Positions 50,619-59,311 of a DNA stretch of 64,000 bases are shown here, piece by piece. Under the pieces are notes generated by a model. The model made no database searches. It saw only the letters and a list, made by a program, of their open reading frames with translations, and was not told the origin of the DNA. The stretch spans positions 1-64,000 of the forward strand of contig JAGZJH010000003.1 in the NCBI GenBank assembly GCA_018365815.1, written 5' to 3'. Position numbers and translations under genes: made by a program. Source of the DNA: Erysipelotrichaceae bacterium (GTDB lineage: Bacteria; Bacillota_I; Bacilli_A; Erysipelotrichales; Coprobacillaceae). Position 1 is the first letter of the stretch. The number at the start of each line of letters is the position of its first letter.

Positions 50619-50680
50619 TAACGCTTTACATTTGGATTAAAAAATGGTTTTATAGTATCATAAAGATGGAGGGATAGAAG

Positions 50681-51499
50681 ATGAAGTATAAATTAATTGC
50701 TTTAGATTTAGATGGTACTTTAAAAACAAGCCAAAATACGATTGGGTCAAAAACAAAAGCAGCATTATTAAAATGCCAAGAGTTAGGAATGAAAATTGTA
50801 TTAGCCTCAGGACGACCTACACCGGGATTACGTCATGAGTCCAATCAGTTAAAATTAAAAGAAAATGATGGGTATATTTTATCTTTCAACGGTGCAAAGG
50901 TACATAGTGAAAGCACTGGTGAAGTCATTTATGAAAAAGTGTTAACGAATTTACAAGCTAAAAAGATGATTAAACGTGCTAAAGATTTTAAATTAGCACC
51001 GATGACTTATTTAGGAAATGATTTAGTCAGTGATATGTGTGAAGATTTTTATGTAATTGGAGAAGCAAAATTAAATGATATGGGATTAAAATCTGTTGAT
51101 GATTTAGATGAATTTGTTGATTTTGATCCTCATAAAGTATTATTAGCCGCAGATCCGGATTATGTAGCAAGTGTATTAGATGATTTTAAAACTCCTTATG
51201 AAAGTGAATTAAGTATTTATCGCTCTGCTGCTCATTACATTGAAATTATGGCACAAAATATAGATAAAGCCACTTCACTAGATTGTTTAGTTAAACATTT
51301 AGGAATTAAACAGGAAGAAGTGATTGCTTTTGGTGATGGTTATAACGACTTATCCATGATTGAATATGCTGGTTTAGGTGTTGCAATGGGTAATAGTGTC
51401 GAGGGTGTAAAAGAAAAAGCAGATGTAATTACTAAAACAAATGATGAAGAAGGAATTGCTTATTTATTAAGTCAAATCATTGAAGGAGTTGATTTTTAA
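50681..51499 (+). CDS. Cof-type HAD-IIB phosphatase
   Basis: 272 residues. Motif I LIALDLDGTLKT, motif II LASGRPTPG, a cap domain, Lys in LAADPDY..., and motif IV IAFGDGYNDLSMIEYAGLGVAMGNS define the Cof family. Such enzymes dephosphorylate sugar phosphates, flavin or pyridoxal phosphates. Its stop overlaps the DUF4250 gene (TAATG). Confidence 0.9.
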   Translation: MKYKLIALDLDGTLKTSQNTIGSKTKAALLKCQELGMKIVLASGRPTPGLRHESNQLKLKENDGYILSFNGAKVHSESTGEVIYEKVLTNLQAKKMIKRAKDFKLAPMTYLGNDLVSDMCEDFYVIGEAKLNDMGLKSVDDLDEFVDFDPHKVLLAADPDYVASVLDDFKTPYESELSIYRSAAHYIEIMAQNIDKATSLDCLVKHLGIKQEEVIAFGDGYNDLSMIEYAGLGVAMGNSVEGVKEKADVITKTNDEEGIAYLLSQIIEGVDF

Positions 51500-51681
51500 T
51501 GGCATTACCTAATGATATTAATATGGTGGTTAGTATTTTAAATATGAAGTTGCGTGATGATGATATGTCATTAGAAATGATTATTGATAATTATGATGAA
51601 GTCTATGATGAAGTGATTAAAAAACTAGAAAAAAATGGTTTTGAATATAATCAGTCACTTCGTCAAATTAAAGTTAAATAA
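51499..51681 (+). CDS. DUF4250 family protein
   Basis: 60 residues: MALPNDINMVVSILNMKLRDD, then a helix pair MSLEMIIDNYDEVYDEVIKKL and YNQSLRQIKV. This matches the DUF4250 family of short Firmicute proteins with no known function. Translationally coupled to the HAD phosphatase. Confidence 0.75.
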   Translation: MALPNDINMVVSILNMKLRDDDMSLEMIIDNYDEVYDEVIKKLEKNGFEYNQSLRQIKVK

Positions 51682-51693
51682 CTTGTGATAAAT

Positions 51694-51733
51694 AGAGCCT
51701 CAAAGGTTGAATATTCAACTGATGAGGCTTTTA
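51694..51733 (+). terminator. Terminator after the DUF4250 gene
   Basis: AGCCTCA (51696-51702) pairs with TGAGGCT (51723-51729), and GTTGAATATTCAAC folds inside the loop; TTTT follows. Confidence 0.8.
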
Positions 51734-51804
51734 ATTTATTAAAATAATATAAAAATATTTAGAATTGATTTTAGGGTAAATTAAATGAAAATAAATTTAA
51801 AATT

Positions 51805-51834
51805 TTAGACCTATTTTCTTTTCTATGATATACT
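51805..51834 (+). promoter_or_regulatory. Candidate ilvA promoter
   Basis: TTAGAC (51805-51810) and TATACT (51829-51834) are 18 bases apart, with the start codon at 51863. No T-box is seen here. Confidence 0.5.
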
Positions 51835-51862
51835 AAGTTTATAGATAGGGAGGAATTTTTTT

Positions 51863-53065
51863 ATGTTGAAATTGGAAGATTTTAAACAAGCAAAACAACG
51901 TTTGGAAAGTGTTCTGGTCAATACGGGATTGATTTATAGTGAAGTATTTTCAAACGAAAATCAAAATGAAGTGTATATTAAACCGGAAAATTTACAACGT
52001 ACGGGATCATTTAAAATAAGAGGGGCATATAATAAAATTGCGAAAATGACTAAAGAGCAAAAAGAAAAAGGATTAATTGCTTCATCAGCAGGTAATCATG
52101 CTCAAGGTGTGGCATATGCAGCAAAGGTTGCTAATGTAAAAGCGACCATTGTCATGCCAGCACATACACCATTAATTAAAGTAGAATCAACTTCATCACA
52201 TGGAGCCAATGTCGTATTACATGGTGAAGTTTATGATGAAGCCTATGCTAAAGCATGTGAGTTACAAGAAAAATTTGGGTACACATTTGTTCATCCTTTT
52301 GATGATGAAGATGTTATAGAAGGACAAGGGACAATTGCTTTAGAAATATTAGAAGAATTAGCGGATACTGATATTATTTTAGTGCCTATTGGTGGGGGTG
52401 GATTAATTTCCGGAGTGGCTTGTGTGGCTAAATTGATTAATCCAAATATCAAAATTATCGGAGTTGAACCTGATGGGGCAGCTAGTGCTTTAGAAGCAAT
52501 GAAAGAACGTCAAGTAGTGACTTTACCTTCTGCTAATACAATTGCCGATGGGACAGCAGTTAAACGTATCGGTGATACAACTTATCAATATATCGAACGT
52601 TATGTTGATGAAATTATTACAGTTTCAGATTATGAATTAATGAATACTTTTTTAACTTTAGTTGAAAAACATAAATTAGTGGCAGAAAATTCAGGTTTAT
52701 TAACTTTAGCGGCATTGTCACAATTAAAAGAAAAAAATAAAAAAGTAGTATGTGTTGTAAGTGGTGGAAATATCGATGTGAAAAATATTTCTTCAGTGAT
52801 TAATAAAGGCTTAGTTTCAAGAAATCGTATTTTTAAATTCTCAATTGCATTAGCCGATAAACCGGGTGAATTGGTAAAAATCGCAAATCATCTAGCTAAG
52901 TTAAATGCAAATATTGTAAGTTTAGAACATAATCAATTAATTAACTTACCAAGTTTTCAAGATTTAGAACTTCGAGTGACTTGTGAAACAAATGGTAAAA
53001 CACACGTTGATAAAATTATTGAATCATTTAAAAATCAAGGATACGACATCACAATATTAGATTAG
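51863..53065 (+). CDS. ilvA: Threonine ammonia-lyase (threonine dehydratase)
   Basis: 400 residues. The PLP lysine lies in YIKPENLQRTGSFKIRGAYNK; the phosphate loop is VPIGGGGLISGVA; ASSAGNHAQGVAYAAK is typical. A C-terminal ACT-like region (FKFSIALADKPGELVKIANHL) is present. It deaminates threonine to 2-oxobutanoate, for isoleucine synthesis or catabolism (TdcB-like). No other isoleucine genes are near, so a catabolic role is possible. GGGAGG precedes the ATG. Confidence 0.92.
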   Translation: MLKLEDFKQAKQRLESVLVNTGLIYSEVFSNENQNEVYIKPENLQRTGSFKIRGAYNKIAKMTKEQKEKGLIASSAGNHAQGVAYAAKVANVKATIVMPAHTPLIKVESTSSHGANVVLHGEVYDEAYAKACELQEKFGYTFVHPFDDEDVIEGQGTIALEILEELADTDIILVPIGGGGLISGVACVAKLINPNIKIIGVEPDGAASALEAMKERQVVTLPSANTIADGTAVKRIGDTTYQYIERYVDEIITVSDYELMNTFLTLVEKHKLVAENSGLLTLAALSQLKEKNKKVVCVVSGGNIDVKNISSVINKGLVSRNRIFKFSIALADKPGELVKIANHLAKLNANIVSLEHNQLINLPSFQDLELRVTCETNGKTHVDKIIESFKNQGYDITILD

Positions 53066-53092
53066 AAACGGTTTTCCGTTTCTTTTATTTTT
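53064..53092 (+). terminator. Terminator after ilvA
   Basis: AGAAACGG (53064-53071) pairs with CCGTTTCT (53076-53083), then TTTATTTTT. Confidence 0.8.
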
Positions 53093-53169
53093 AAAAAAAG
53101 AAAATGACAACATCTATTAAAATGAGCAATTATAATAAAATTAAGCATATTTAAAAGGGGATTATCAAA

Positions 53170-54834
53170 ATGTATGAAATGAAAGTATTAAGTTCTCTTA
53201 TTAAAGTATTTAGTGAAGAAGAACCGATAGAAGACTTAGGAATGACAAACTTTAGTATGTTTAAAAACGAAACGTTTTCATTCCAAATTGCTTATACTAA
53301 AAAAGAATATTTTAACGAATATGTTAAAGTGGAGGTAGAATCTGATATTAAACAATGTATTAGATTAAGGGAAGTCATTCTTGTTCCTTCACGTTATCCA
53401 ATCCATACACATTTACCACATGATGATTATTATTTAAAAACTAAACCGGGCATGTTTCCTGATTTACTTAGAGATTTAGATGATTCTAAAATTCAATTAG
53501 TCTCTTATCAGTGGCATAGCTTGTGGGTAGATATTGAACCTTGCCAAGATATTAAACCGGGAAATCATTTAATTAAATTTAGTTTAATTAATTTAGAAGA
53601 TCAAGAGATTTGTAGTGTTGAAACAAATGTCATGATTTACCCACATAAATTATTAGAAAATAAGTTAATTCATACAGAGTGGTTTCATGGGGATTGTATA
53701 GCTAATTATTATGGTGAAGAAGTTTTTAGTGAACGTCATTGGCAGTTAATGGAAAATTTTATTGAAATTGCAGTTAAACGTCAATGTAATATGATTTTAA
53801 CTCCTATTTTTACACCGCCATTAGATACTGTAAAAGGTGGTGAAAGAACAACGATTCAATTAATTGATATTGAAGTGACACCAGATGGTTATCGCTTTAA
53901 TTTTGACAAATTTAGACGTTGGGTTGTAATGTGCCAAAAAGTAGGCATGAAATATTTTGAATTATCTCACCTTTTTACACAATGGGGAGCAATTGCTACG
54001 CCTAAAATTATGGCAATTAAAGAAGGAAGGTATCAACGTATTTTTGGTTGGGAAACACCAGCGACTTCTCGTGAATACAAAGTATTTTTAGAACAATTTT
54101 TACCTGCATTAATTAAAGAAATTAAAGCATTAAATATTCAAGAAAATACTTATTTTCATATTTCTGATGAACCCGAGTTATTACAATATGAAAGTTATAA
54201 AGCAGCCAAAGAAATCGTTGCGCCTTATTTAAAAGATTTTAAAATCATTGATGCCATGTCTTCTTATGGATTTTATGAACTAGGTGTGATTGATCATCCT
54301 ATTTGTGCGACCAATCATATTCAAACGTTCATTGATCATAAGGTTAAAAACATGTGGTCTTATTATTGTACGGCTCAATATAATAAAGTTTGTAATCGTT
54401 TTATGGCGATGCCTTCTGCTAGAAATCGTGCCTATGGATTACAGTTATTTAAATATGATATCGAAGGAATACTTCATTGGGGGTATAATTTCTATAATTC
54501 ACAATATTCAGTTTATCCAATTAATCCTTATTTTGATACAGATGCTTCAATGGCATTTCCTTCAGGTGATCCATTTTTAGTGTATCCAGGTGCAAATGGT
54601 AAACCAGAAGAATCAATTCGGATAATGGTTCAAAACCAAGCCATCAATGATTTACGTGCTTTAATACTTTTAGCTAAATATCTCGGTAAAAAGAAAACGA
54701 TTGAGTTAATGGAAGAAGGTATTGAACCTATCACATTTGAAAACTACCCTCATAATGACTTATATTATGTGAAATTGAGAAATAAAGTCAATCAATTAAT
54801 TCATGAATATGTGGTGAATGAATATGGAAGATAG
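53170..54834 (+). CDS. DUF4091-domain protein (glycoside-hydrolase-like)
   Basis: 554 residues, no signal peptide. An N-terminal beta domain (FSMFKNETFSFQIAYTKKEY...LWVDIEP) precedes a TIM-barrel-like part with TEWFHGDCIANYYG, RQCNMILTPIFTPPLD, FELSHLFTQWGA, TYFHISDEPELLQYESY and GLQLFKYDIEGILHWGYNFYNSQ. The H-x-SDEP and WGYNF motifs are hallmarks of DUF4091. The family is thought to act on glycans but activity is unproven. The following CBM9-like gene overlaps its end. Confidence 0.82.
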   Translation: MYEMKVLSSLIKVFSEEEPIEDLGMTNFSMFKNETFSFQIAYTKKEYFNEYVKVEVESDIKQCIRLREVILVPSRYPIHTHLPHDDYYLKTKPGMFPDLLRDLDDSKIQLVSYQWHSLWVDIEPCQDIKPGNHLIKFSLINLEDQEICSVETNVMIYPHKLLENKLIHTEWFHGDCIANYYGEEVFSERHWQLMENFIEIAVKRQCNMILTPIFTPPLDTVKGGERTTIQLIDIEVTPDGYRFNFDKFRRWVVMCQKVGMKYFELSHLFTQWGAIATPKIMAIKEGRYQRIFGWETPATSREYKVFLEQFLPALIKEIKALNIQENTYFHISDEPELLQYESYKAAKEIVAPYLKDFKIIDAMSSYGFYELGVIDHPICATNHIQTFIDHKVKNMWSYYCTAQYNKVCNRFMAMPSARNRAYGLQLFKYDIEGILHWGYNFYNSQYSVYPINPYFDTDASMAFPSGDPFLVYPGANGKPEESIRIMVQNQAINDLRALILLAKYLGKKKTIELMEEGIEPITFENYPHNDLYYVKLRNKVNQLIHEYVVNEYGR

Positions 54835-55354
54835 ATACTATTTAAATCACCAATTATGGCAAACTACTTTTTCATCTTTGGTATATGCAAAAGTAAAATT
54901 AGAAAATAATACTTTAGTTGTAGTGATGAAATGTGAAGAAAAAAATCCTAAAGCTATTTATACAAAACGTAATGAACCAGTATATGAGGATAGTTGTATG
55001 GAATTTTTTGTGAAGTTTGATAAGAATGATGAAAATTATTTTAACTTTGAAATGAATGCCAATGGTGCTTTGTTATGCCAATATGGTAAAAATCGTCATG
55101 AACGACAATTTATTGAGTGTTCATTAGTTGAAGTTCAAGTGTTACAAACCAAAAATGATTGGCAAGTGACTTTAAAAATTCCAGAAACTTTTATAAAACA
55201 ATATAACCAATCTTTCTTATCATCAGTACTATGTAATTTTTATAAATGTGGGGATAAAACAAGTCAACCTCACTATCTTTCATGGGCAAAGATATTGGAA
55301 GAAAAACCTAATTTTCATTGTCCGAAGTATTTTAAAGAAATTAAATTGTATTAG
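54824..55354 (+). CDS. CBM9/DOMON-like carbohydrate-binding-type protein
   Basis: 176 residues of mostly beta structure with no signal peptide. KAIYTKRNEPVYEDSCMEFFVKF and YFNFEMNANGALLCQYG match the CBM9-like region of secreted glycan enzymes, here cytoplasmic and free-standing. It overlaps the DUF4091 gene by 11 bases, so the two are coupled and may form a two-part enzyme. ATG 54824 is seven bases after GGTG; ATG 54818 is also possible. Confidence 0.7.
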   Translation: MEDRYYLNHQLWQTTFSSLVYAKVKLENNTLVVVMKCEEKNPKAIYTKRNEPVYEDSCMEFFVKFDKNDENYFNFEMNANGALLCQYGKNRHERQFIECSLVEVQVLQTKNDWQVTLKIPETFIKQYNQSFLSSVLCNFYKCGDKTSQPHYLSWAKILEEKPNFHCPKYFKEIKLY

Positions 55355-55365
55355 GAGAAATATAT

Positions 55366-56889
55366 ATGCTAGTTAAAGGAAAAAAGGCAATGGTGGCTTC
55401 GGCACATAAATTGATTAGTCAAACTGGTATAGAAGTATTAAAAAATGGCGGAAATGCAGTCGATGCCAGTGTCGCTATGGCATTAACTGCCGGAGTGGTT
55501 TTACCGGATATGTGTAGTATTGGCGGTGACGCTTTTATGTTGTATTATTCTAAAAAAAATCATCAAGTTTATAGTATCAATGGGAGTGGAAAACTCCCTA
55601 AAAACTATAATTATGATGATCCGATGACAAAGTATGGTATGAAATCAGTGACTGTTCCTGGTTGTGTGAGTGTGTTATATAGAGCATTAGAGTTATGGGG
55701 AACACAAAAGTTTGAACAATTATCGACTGATGCGATTTATTTATCACGTGATGGTGTTGAAGCCAGTCGATTAGTACGTCGTCATATGGAAACAGATTAT
55801 GATTCATTATCAAAATCCAAAACAGCAAGTAAAATTTATTTAAATAATTTAAAACCTTTACAAGTTGGTGAAAAAATATATAACGAAGACTACGCTAAAA
55901 TTTTAGAATATTTAAATCAAGCAGGAGTAGAGGGGTTTTATAAAGGAGACATCGCTAAAAAGATTGTGGAACATAGTCAAAAAAATGGCGGTTATTTTGA
56001 ATTAGAGGATTTTAGTGAATATGAGTGTGAGTTACTTGAACCTATTCATATCAATTATCGAGGGTATGAAGTTTACCAAAGTGCACCAGTTTCACAAGGT
56101 TATTTACATTTATTAGAATTAGCTATTTTAAATCACTTTGATTTAGAGAAGATGAGTGAAGCAAAGCGTACGCATATATTAATTGAAGCGAAAAAAATTG
56201 CTTTTAACCAACGTGAGTTTGCTTACAATCATTTAAAAGAAGCCTTGTCAAAAGAATATACTCAAAAATTAGCAACTCTTATTAATGAACAATCTAATAA
56301 TACAATTGATGATCCCTATTATACTGAAAATGGGCATACAACTTCATTTGTTGTTGTTGATGAAAACGGTGATGCAGTTTCTTTTATTTTAAGTATTGCG
56401 GGAGTATGGGGGAGTTTAGAAGTTGTAGATGGAACTGGTATTTTATTAAACAATCGTGCCGGAGTGGGTTTGAATTCAAATCCACATAGTCCTAATTATA
56501 TAAAAAAAAGGCAACAATCTATTCATACTCTAAATACATGGTTAGTTTTTAAACAAGATCAATTAAAATATGTGGGAAATACACCTGGTGGAGATTATCA
56601 AGTCATGTGGAATATGCAAATTATCAGTCGTTTAATTGATGAAAAAATGAATGCTTATGAGGCAGTTTCTGCAACTAAATGGCGTTCAAATTACGATGGA
56701 GTGCATCATCTTGAATTAGAAGAAAATGTGGATCAAGAGGTTGTTGAAGATTTAAAAAGCCGAGGACATGATATAAAAATAATTCCTAAGTATGGTGCTA
56801 GTGGTGCAAGTGAAGTGATTGAAATTACAATAGATGGATTAGAAGGAGGAAATGATCCAAGGAGTGATGGAAATTGCTTAGCTATCTAG
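55366..56889 (+). CDS. ggt: Gamma-glutamyltransferase family protein
   Basis: 507 residues. MVASAHKLISQTGIEVLKNGGNAVDASVAMALTAGVVLP and MCSIGGDAFMLYYS are Ggt N-terminal blocks; the self-cleavage Thr sits in ENGHTTSFVVVDENGDAVSF, and LLNNRAGVG and GNTPGGDYQVMWN follow. No signal peptide is present, unlike secreted Ggt, so it probably acts in the cytoplasm; family members also include cephalosporin-acylase-like amidases. Close behind the CBM9-like gene with GGAG. Confidence 0.85.
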   Translation: MLVKGKKAMVASAHKLISQTGIEVLKNGGNAVDASVAMALTAGVVLPDMCSIGGDAFMLYYSKKNHQVYSINGSGKLPKNYNYDDPMTKYGMKSVTVPGCVSVLYRALELWGTQKFEQLSTDAIYLSRDGVEASRLVRRHMETDYDSLSKSKTASKIYLNNLKPLQVGEKIYNEDYAKILEYLNQAGVEGFYKGDIAKKIVEHSQKNGGYFELEDFSEYECELLEPIHINYRGYEVYQSAPVSQGYLHLLELAILNHFDLEKMSEAKRTHILIEAKKIAFNQREFAYNHLKEALSKEYTQKLATLINEQSNNTIDDPYYTENGHTTSFVVVDENGDAVSFILSIAGVWGSLEVVDGTGILLNNRAGVGLNSNPHSPNYIKKRQQSIHTLNTWLVFKQDQLKYVGNTPGGDYQVMWNMQIISRLIDEKMNAYEAVSATKWRSNYDGVHHLELEENVDQEVVEDLKSRGHDIKIIPKYGASGASEVIEITIDGLEGGNDPRSDGNCLAI

Positions 56890-56937
56890 ATTAATGGATT
56901 AGAACTTGGTATAATCTTAATAAAGAGGAGGGATAAT

Positions 56938-57951
56938 ATGGCGATGTTTTATGTTGGAAGTTATGATAAACATAAAGGAATTTATGTTTGTGATTTGGAT
57001 GAACAAACAGGTCAGTTAAGTTTAATTCGTAAAGTAGAAACAGCGGATTATGCATCTTATATAATTAAAGATGAAGATTATTTATATGTTTCTTATAAAA
57101 ATTCTACTAAAAAAGAAAATGCAGGTGGAATGGGAAGTTTTAAAATTGATGGCGAGCGTTTAATTGAATTAAGCCACGCCACATCAAATGGGCGTTCTTA
57201 TACACATCTATGTTTATCTCCAAATAAAGATTATTTATATGGGGCCAACTATCATGCGGGAACCACAGTGGCTTATAAAATTGAAAATCACATCGTTTCT
57301 AAAAAAACGGATGTCATTTACCATCGTGGAATGGGAGCAGATATTTTTGGACGTCAAACGATGCCTCATGTCCATTATGTTGGAATCACACCAGAAAAGA
57401 AATACTTATACAGCGTTGATTTAGGAAGTGATTCGATTATCATGTATCATTATGATCATGGACATTTGATTGAAGAACCAAGTGCTTCAATTCATGTTAT
57501 TCCAGGAAGTGGACCACGCCATATGATTTTTAGTCAAAATGGAAAATATGCCTATTTATTAAACGAAATTGCTAATAATATTATGGTATTTGATGTAGGA
57601 AGTAATGGTTGTGTTTTATCACAAAAAATTTCTTGTTTACCTTATGGTTTTAAAGAAATGAGTTCTGCTGCGGCTATTCGTTTAAGTGAAGATGGTCAAT
57701 ATTTAATTGTTTCTAATCGTGGTCATAATTCTTTAGCATTATTTAAAGTTAGTCAGACAACTGGAAAAATTGGGCTAATTTCATTTTATGGGGTAGGGAA
57801 AAATCCAAGAGATTTTAATATCTTTCATGACTATGTAATTTGTGCAAGCCAAGATGATGATGTTTTAGAAGTATTTAAAATTGGTGAAGATGAGTTGATT
57901 CGTTTAAATATTCAATTAAAAATCCCTTCACCAGTATGCGTTTGTGGATAA
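56938..57951 (+). CDS. Lactonase family protein (6-phosphogluconolactonase-like propeller)
   Basis: 337 residues of a seven-bladed propeller: MFYVGSYDKHKGIYVCDLDE, YTHLCLSPNKDYLYGANYHAGTT, PHVHYVGITPEKKYLYSVDLGSD, GSGPRHMIFSQNGKYAYLLNE and HNSLALFKVSQTTGKIGLI are typical of YkgB/Pgl lactonases. It would hydrolyse 6-phosphogluconolactone or a related sugar lactone. GAGGAGGG precedes the ATG. Confidence 0.85.
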   Translation: MAMFYVGSYDKHKGIYVCDLDEQTGQLSLIRKVETADYASYIIKDEDYLYVSYKNSTKKENAGGMGSFKIDGERLIELSHATSNGRSYTHLCLSPNKDYLYGANYHAGTTVAYKIENHIVSKKTDVIYHRGMGADIFGRQTMPHVHYVGITPEKKYLYSVDLGSDSIIMYHYDHGHLIEEPSASIHVIPGSGPRHMIFSQNGKYAYLLNEIANNIMVFDVGSNGCVLSQKISCLPYGFKEMSSAAAIRLSEDGQYLIVSNRGHNSLALFKVSQTTGKIGLISFYGVGKNPRDFNIFHDYVICASQDDDVLEVFKIGEDELIRLNIQLKIPSPVCVCG

Positions 57952-57974
57952 AAAGCAGTTTCCTGCTTTTTTTT
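57952..57974 (+). terminator. Terminator after the lactonase gene
   Basis: AAAGCAG (57952-57958) pairs with CTGCTTT (57963-57969), followed by Ts. Confidence 0.85.
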
Positions 57975-57975
57975 G

Positions 57976-58004
57976 TTGACAATTAAATCAATAAAAATTA
58001 TACT
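57976..58004 (+). promoter_or_regulatory. queT promoter
   Basis: TTGACA (57976-57981) and TATACT (57999-58004) are 17 bases apart. The leader holds a hairpin GTTTTCA/TGAAAAC (about 58011-58048) with an A-rich tail; I could not fit it to a known preQ1 riboswitch. Confidence 0.75.
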
Positions 58005-58069
58005 TAAATATGTTTTCAATGAGGTGACATTAACTGAAAACAAAAAAAAGAATATAAGGAGAACATGAC

Positions 58070-58546
58070 ATGAAAATTAATGCAAAAAATATTGCTATTA
58101 ATGCCATTGTAGCCTGTCTTTATGCCGTTTTTACAATAATGATCGCCCCATTAGCATACTCACAAATTCAGTTTAGATTATCTGAAATCATGGTTTTATT
58201 ATCATTTTATAATCGTAAATTTATTCCTGGTTTAGTTATCGGTTGTTTTATTGCGAATATTCCTTCAACATTAGGATGGCTAGATATTGTTTTTGGAACG
58301 CTTGGAACTTTTATTGTTTGTTTTATCATGTGGTATTTAAAAAACCGCTATTTGGCTATTTTTATTGCATCACTAATGACAGGAATGATTGTGGGATTTG
58401 AATTGTACTTAGCCTTTGGTTTACCTTTTATTATTAATTTTATTTATGTATTTATTGGCGAATTGGCAGTTTTGGTTATTGGCGTTATTTTATTTAATTC
58501 GATTGAAAAAAATTCAAAAATCAAATCATTTTTATTAGAAGATTAA
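58070..58546 (+). CDS. queT: QueT family queuosine-precursor transporter
   Basis: 158 residues and about five membrane helices. AINAIVACLYAVFTIMIAPLAYSQIQFRLSEIMVLL and GLVIGCFIANIPSTLGWLDIVFGTLGT are the QueT (COG4708) hallmarks. It is the substrate-binding subunit of an ECF-type importer for preQ0/preQ1. The convergent tgt-queA-queH operon next door uses the imported base, giving strong functional support. AAGGAG precedes the ATG. Confidence 0.9.
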   Translation: MKINAKNIAINAIVACLYAVFTIMIAPLAYSQIQFRLSEIMVLLSFYNRKFIPGLVIGCFIANIPSTLGWLDIVFGTLGTFIVCFIMWYLKNRYLAIFIASLMTGMIVGFELYLAFGLPFIINFIYVFIGELAVLVIGVILFNSIEKNSKIKSFLLED

Positions 58547-58569
58547 TCAGCAAATTGCTGATTTTTTTT
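58546..58569 (+). terminator. Terminator of queT
   Basis: ATCAGCAA (58546-58553) pairs with TTGCTGAT (58555-58562), followed by Ts to 58569; it overlaps the stop codon. Confidence 0.85.
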
Positions 58570-58576
58570 AAAACAA

Positions 58577-58600
58577 AAAAAGAGACATAAGTCTCTTATC
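58577..58600 (-). terminator. Terminator of the tgt-queA-queH operon
   Basis: On the minus strand AAGAGAC-TTAT-GTCTCTT is followed by a run of Ts. It also lies directly downstream of the minus-strand promoter at 58611-58639. Confidence 0.8.
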
Positions 58601-58603
58601 GGC

Positions 58604-58649
58604 GAGATTAATTATACAGTATTTGTCGACAATAGTCAATCTTAATCTC
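58604..58649 (-). promoter_or_regulatory. Orphan minus-strand promoter with central palindrome
   Basis: On the minus strand TTGACT (58639-58634) and TATAAT (58616-58611) are exactly 17 bases apart, near consensus. The spacer contains the palindrome TTGTCGACAA (58623-58632). The promoter is flanked by inverted repeats GAGATTAA (58604-58611) and TTAATCTC (58642-58649). It lies after queH and fires straight into the terminator at 58577, with no gene between. Confidence 0.6.
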
Positions 58650-58669
58650 AAAATGAAGAATAATGTAAA

Positions 58670-59311
58670 TTAGTTTTCTTTTTTATTTTTTTCTCGATTG
58701 TGTTTATCAATATATGAGTACAAACAACCACAGTAATCTTGACGATACAAATGATAAAGACTTGAAAAATTCACCGATTTTTTATAACCATCATTTTTTT
58801 TGAAATCAGCAAATAGAAATTTAACTTGATCTTGTGGATAACTTGCACCGATTTCGTTAATCCATTGACTGTTTTTATGTGGTGAAACACTTAGTACTGT
58901 TGTCCAATAATCAAATTGATGTTTAATTGCATATTGATAAGCATCTTCCATTCTAAGTTTATAACATAAATAACAACGTTTTCCGCCTTCTTTTTCTTCT
59001 TTATAAATAGAAATATGTGTAAGGTACTCTAAAGGTTGATATGTTTTTTCAATGACTTGAATATTTTGATGATAATCGATATTAAATTGTTTAATAAAAT
59101 CAACTAATTCATTAAAACGTCTGAGATATTCATCTTCAGGATAAATATTAGAATTTGAATAGTAAATTGTAATGTCAAAATACTGACACAATTCTTTAAT
59201 TACATTTCCACTACAAGGCCCACAACAAACATGAAGAAGCAATTTAGGGCGATGTTGTCCTATTTTTTTGAGTTCTTCTTTTAATAATAAATCATAATTA
59301 ATTTTATTCAT
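58670..59311 (-). CDS. queH: Epoxyqueuosine reductase QueH
   Basis: 213 residues. The Cys pairs LLHVCCGPCSGNV and GGKRCYLCYKLRMEDAY, with TVLSVSPHKNSQWINEIG and a late YRQDYCGCLYS, are those of QueH (DUF208), the non-QueG enzyme that reduces epoxyqueuosine to queuosine in tRNA. The ATG at 59311 overlaps the queA stop by eight bases; a longer frame running further into queA is a by-product. Confidence 0.92.
   Translation of the reverse strand: MNKINYDLLLKEELKKIGQHRPKLLLHVCCGPCSGNVIKELCQYFDITIYYSNSNIYPEDEYLRRFNELVDFIKQFNIDYHQNIQVIEKTYQPLEYLTHISIYKEEKEGGKRCYLCYKLRMEDAYQYAIKHQFDYWTTVLSVSPHKNSQWINEIGASYPQDQVKFLFADFKKNDGYKKSVNFSSLYHLYRQDYCGCLYSYIDKHNREKNKKEN

Noticed and set aside
58005..58069. 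preQ1 riboswitch before queT
   Set aside because: A hairpin GTTTTCA/TGAAAAC with an A-rich tail is present, but I found neither the class I pseudoknot pairing nor a loop complementary to the ribosome binding site as in class II.
58604..58649. Invertible promoter switch
   Set aside because: Kept only as one option in the findings: 8-base repeats 30 bases apart are too short and close for known phase-switch recombinases, and no recombinase gene is nearby.
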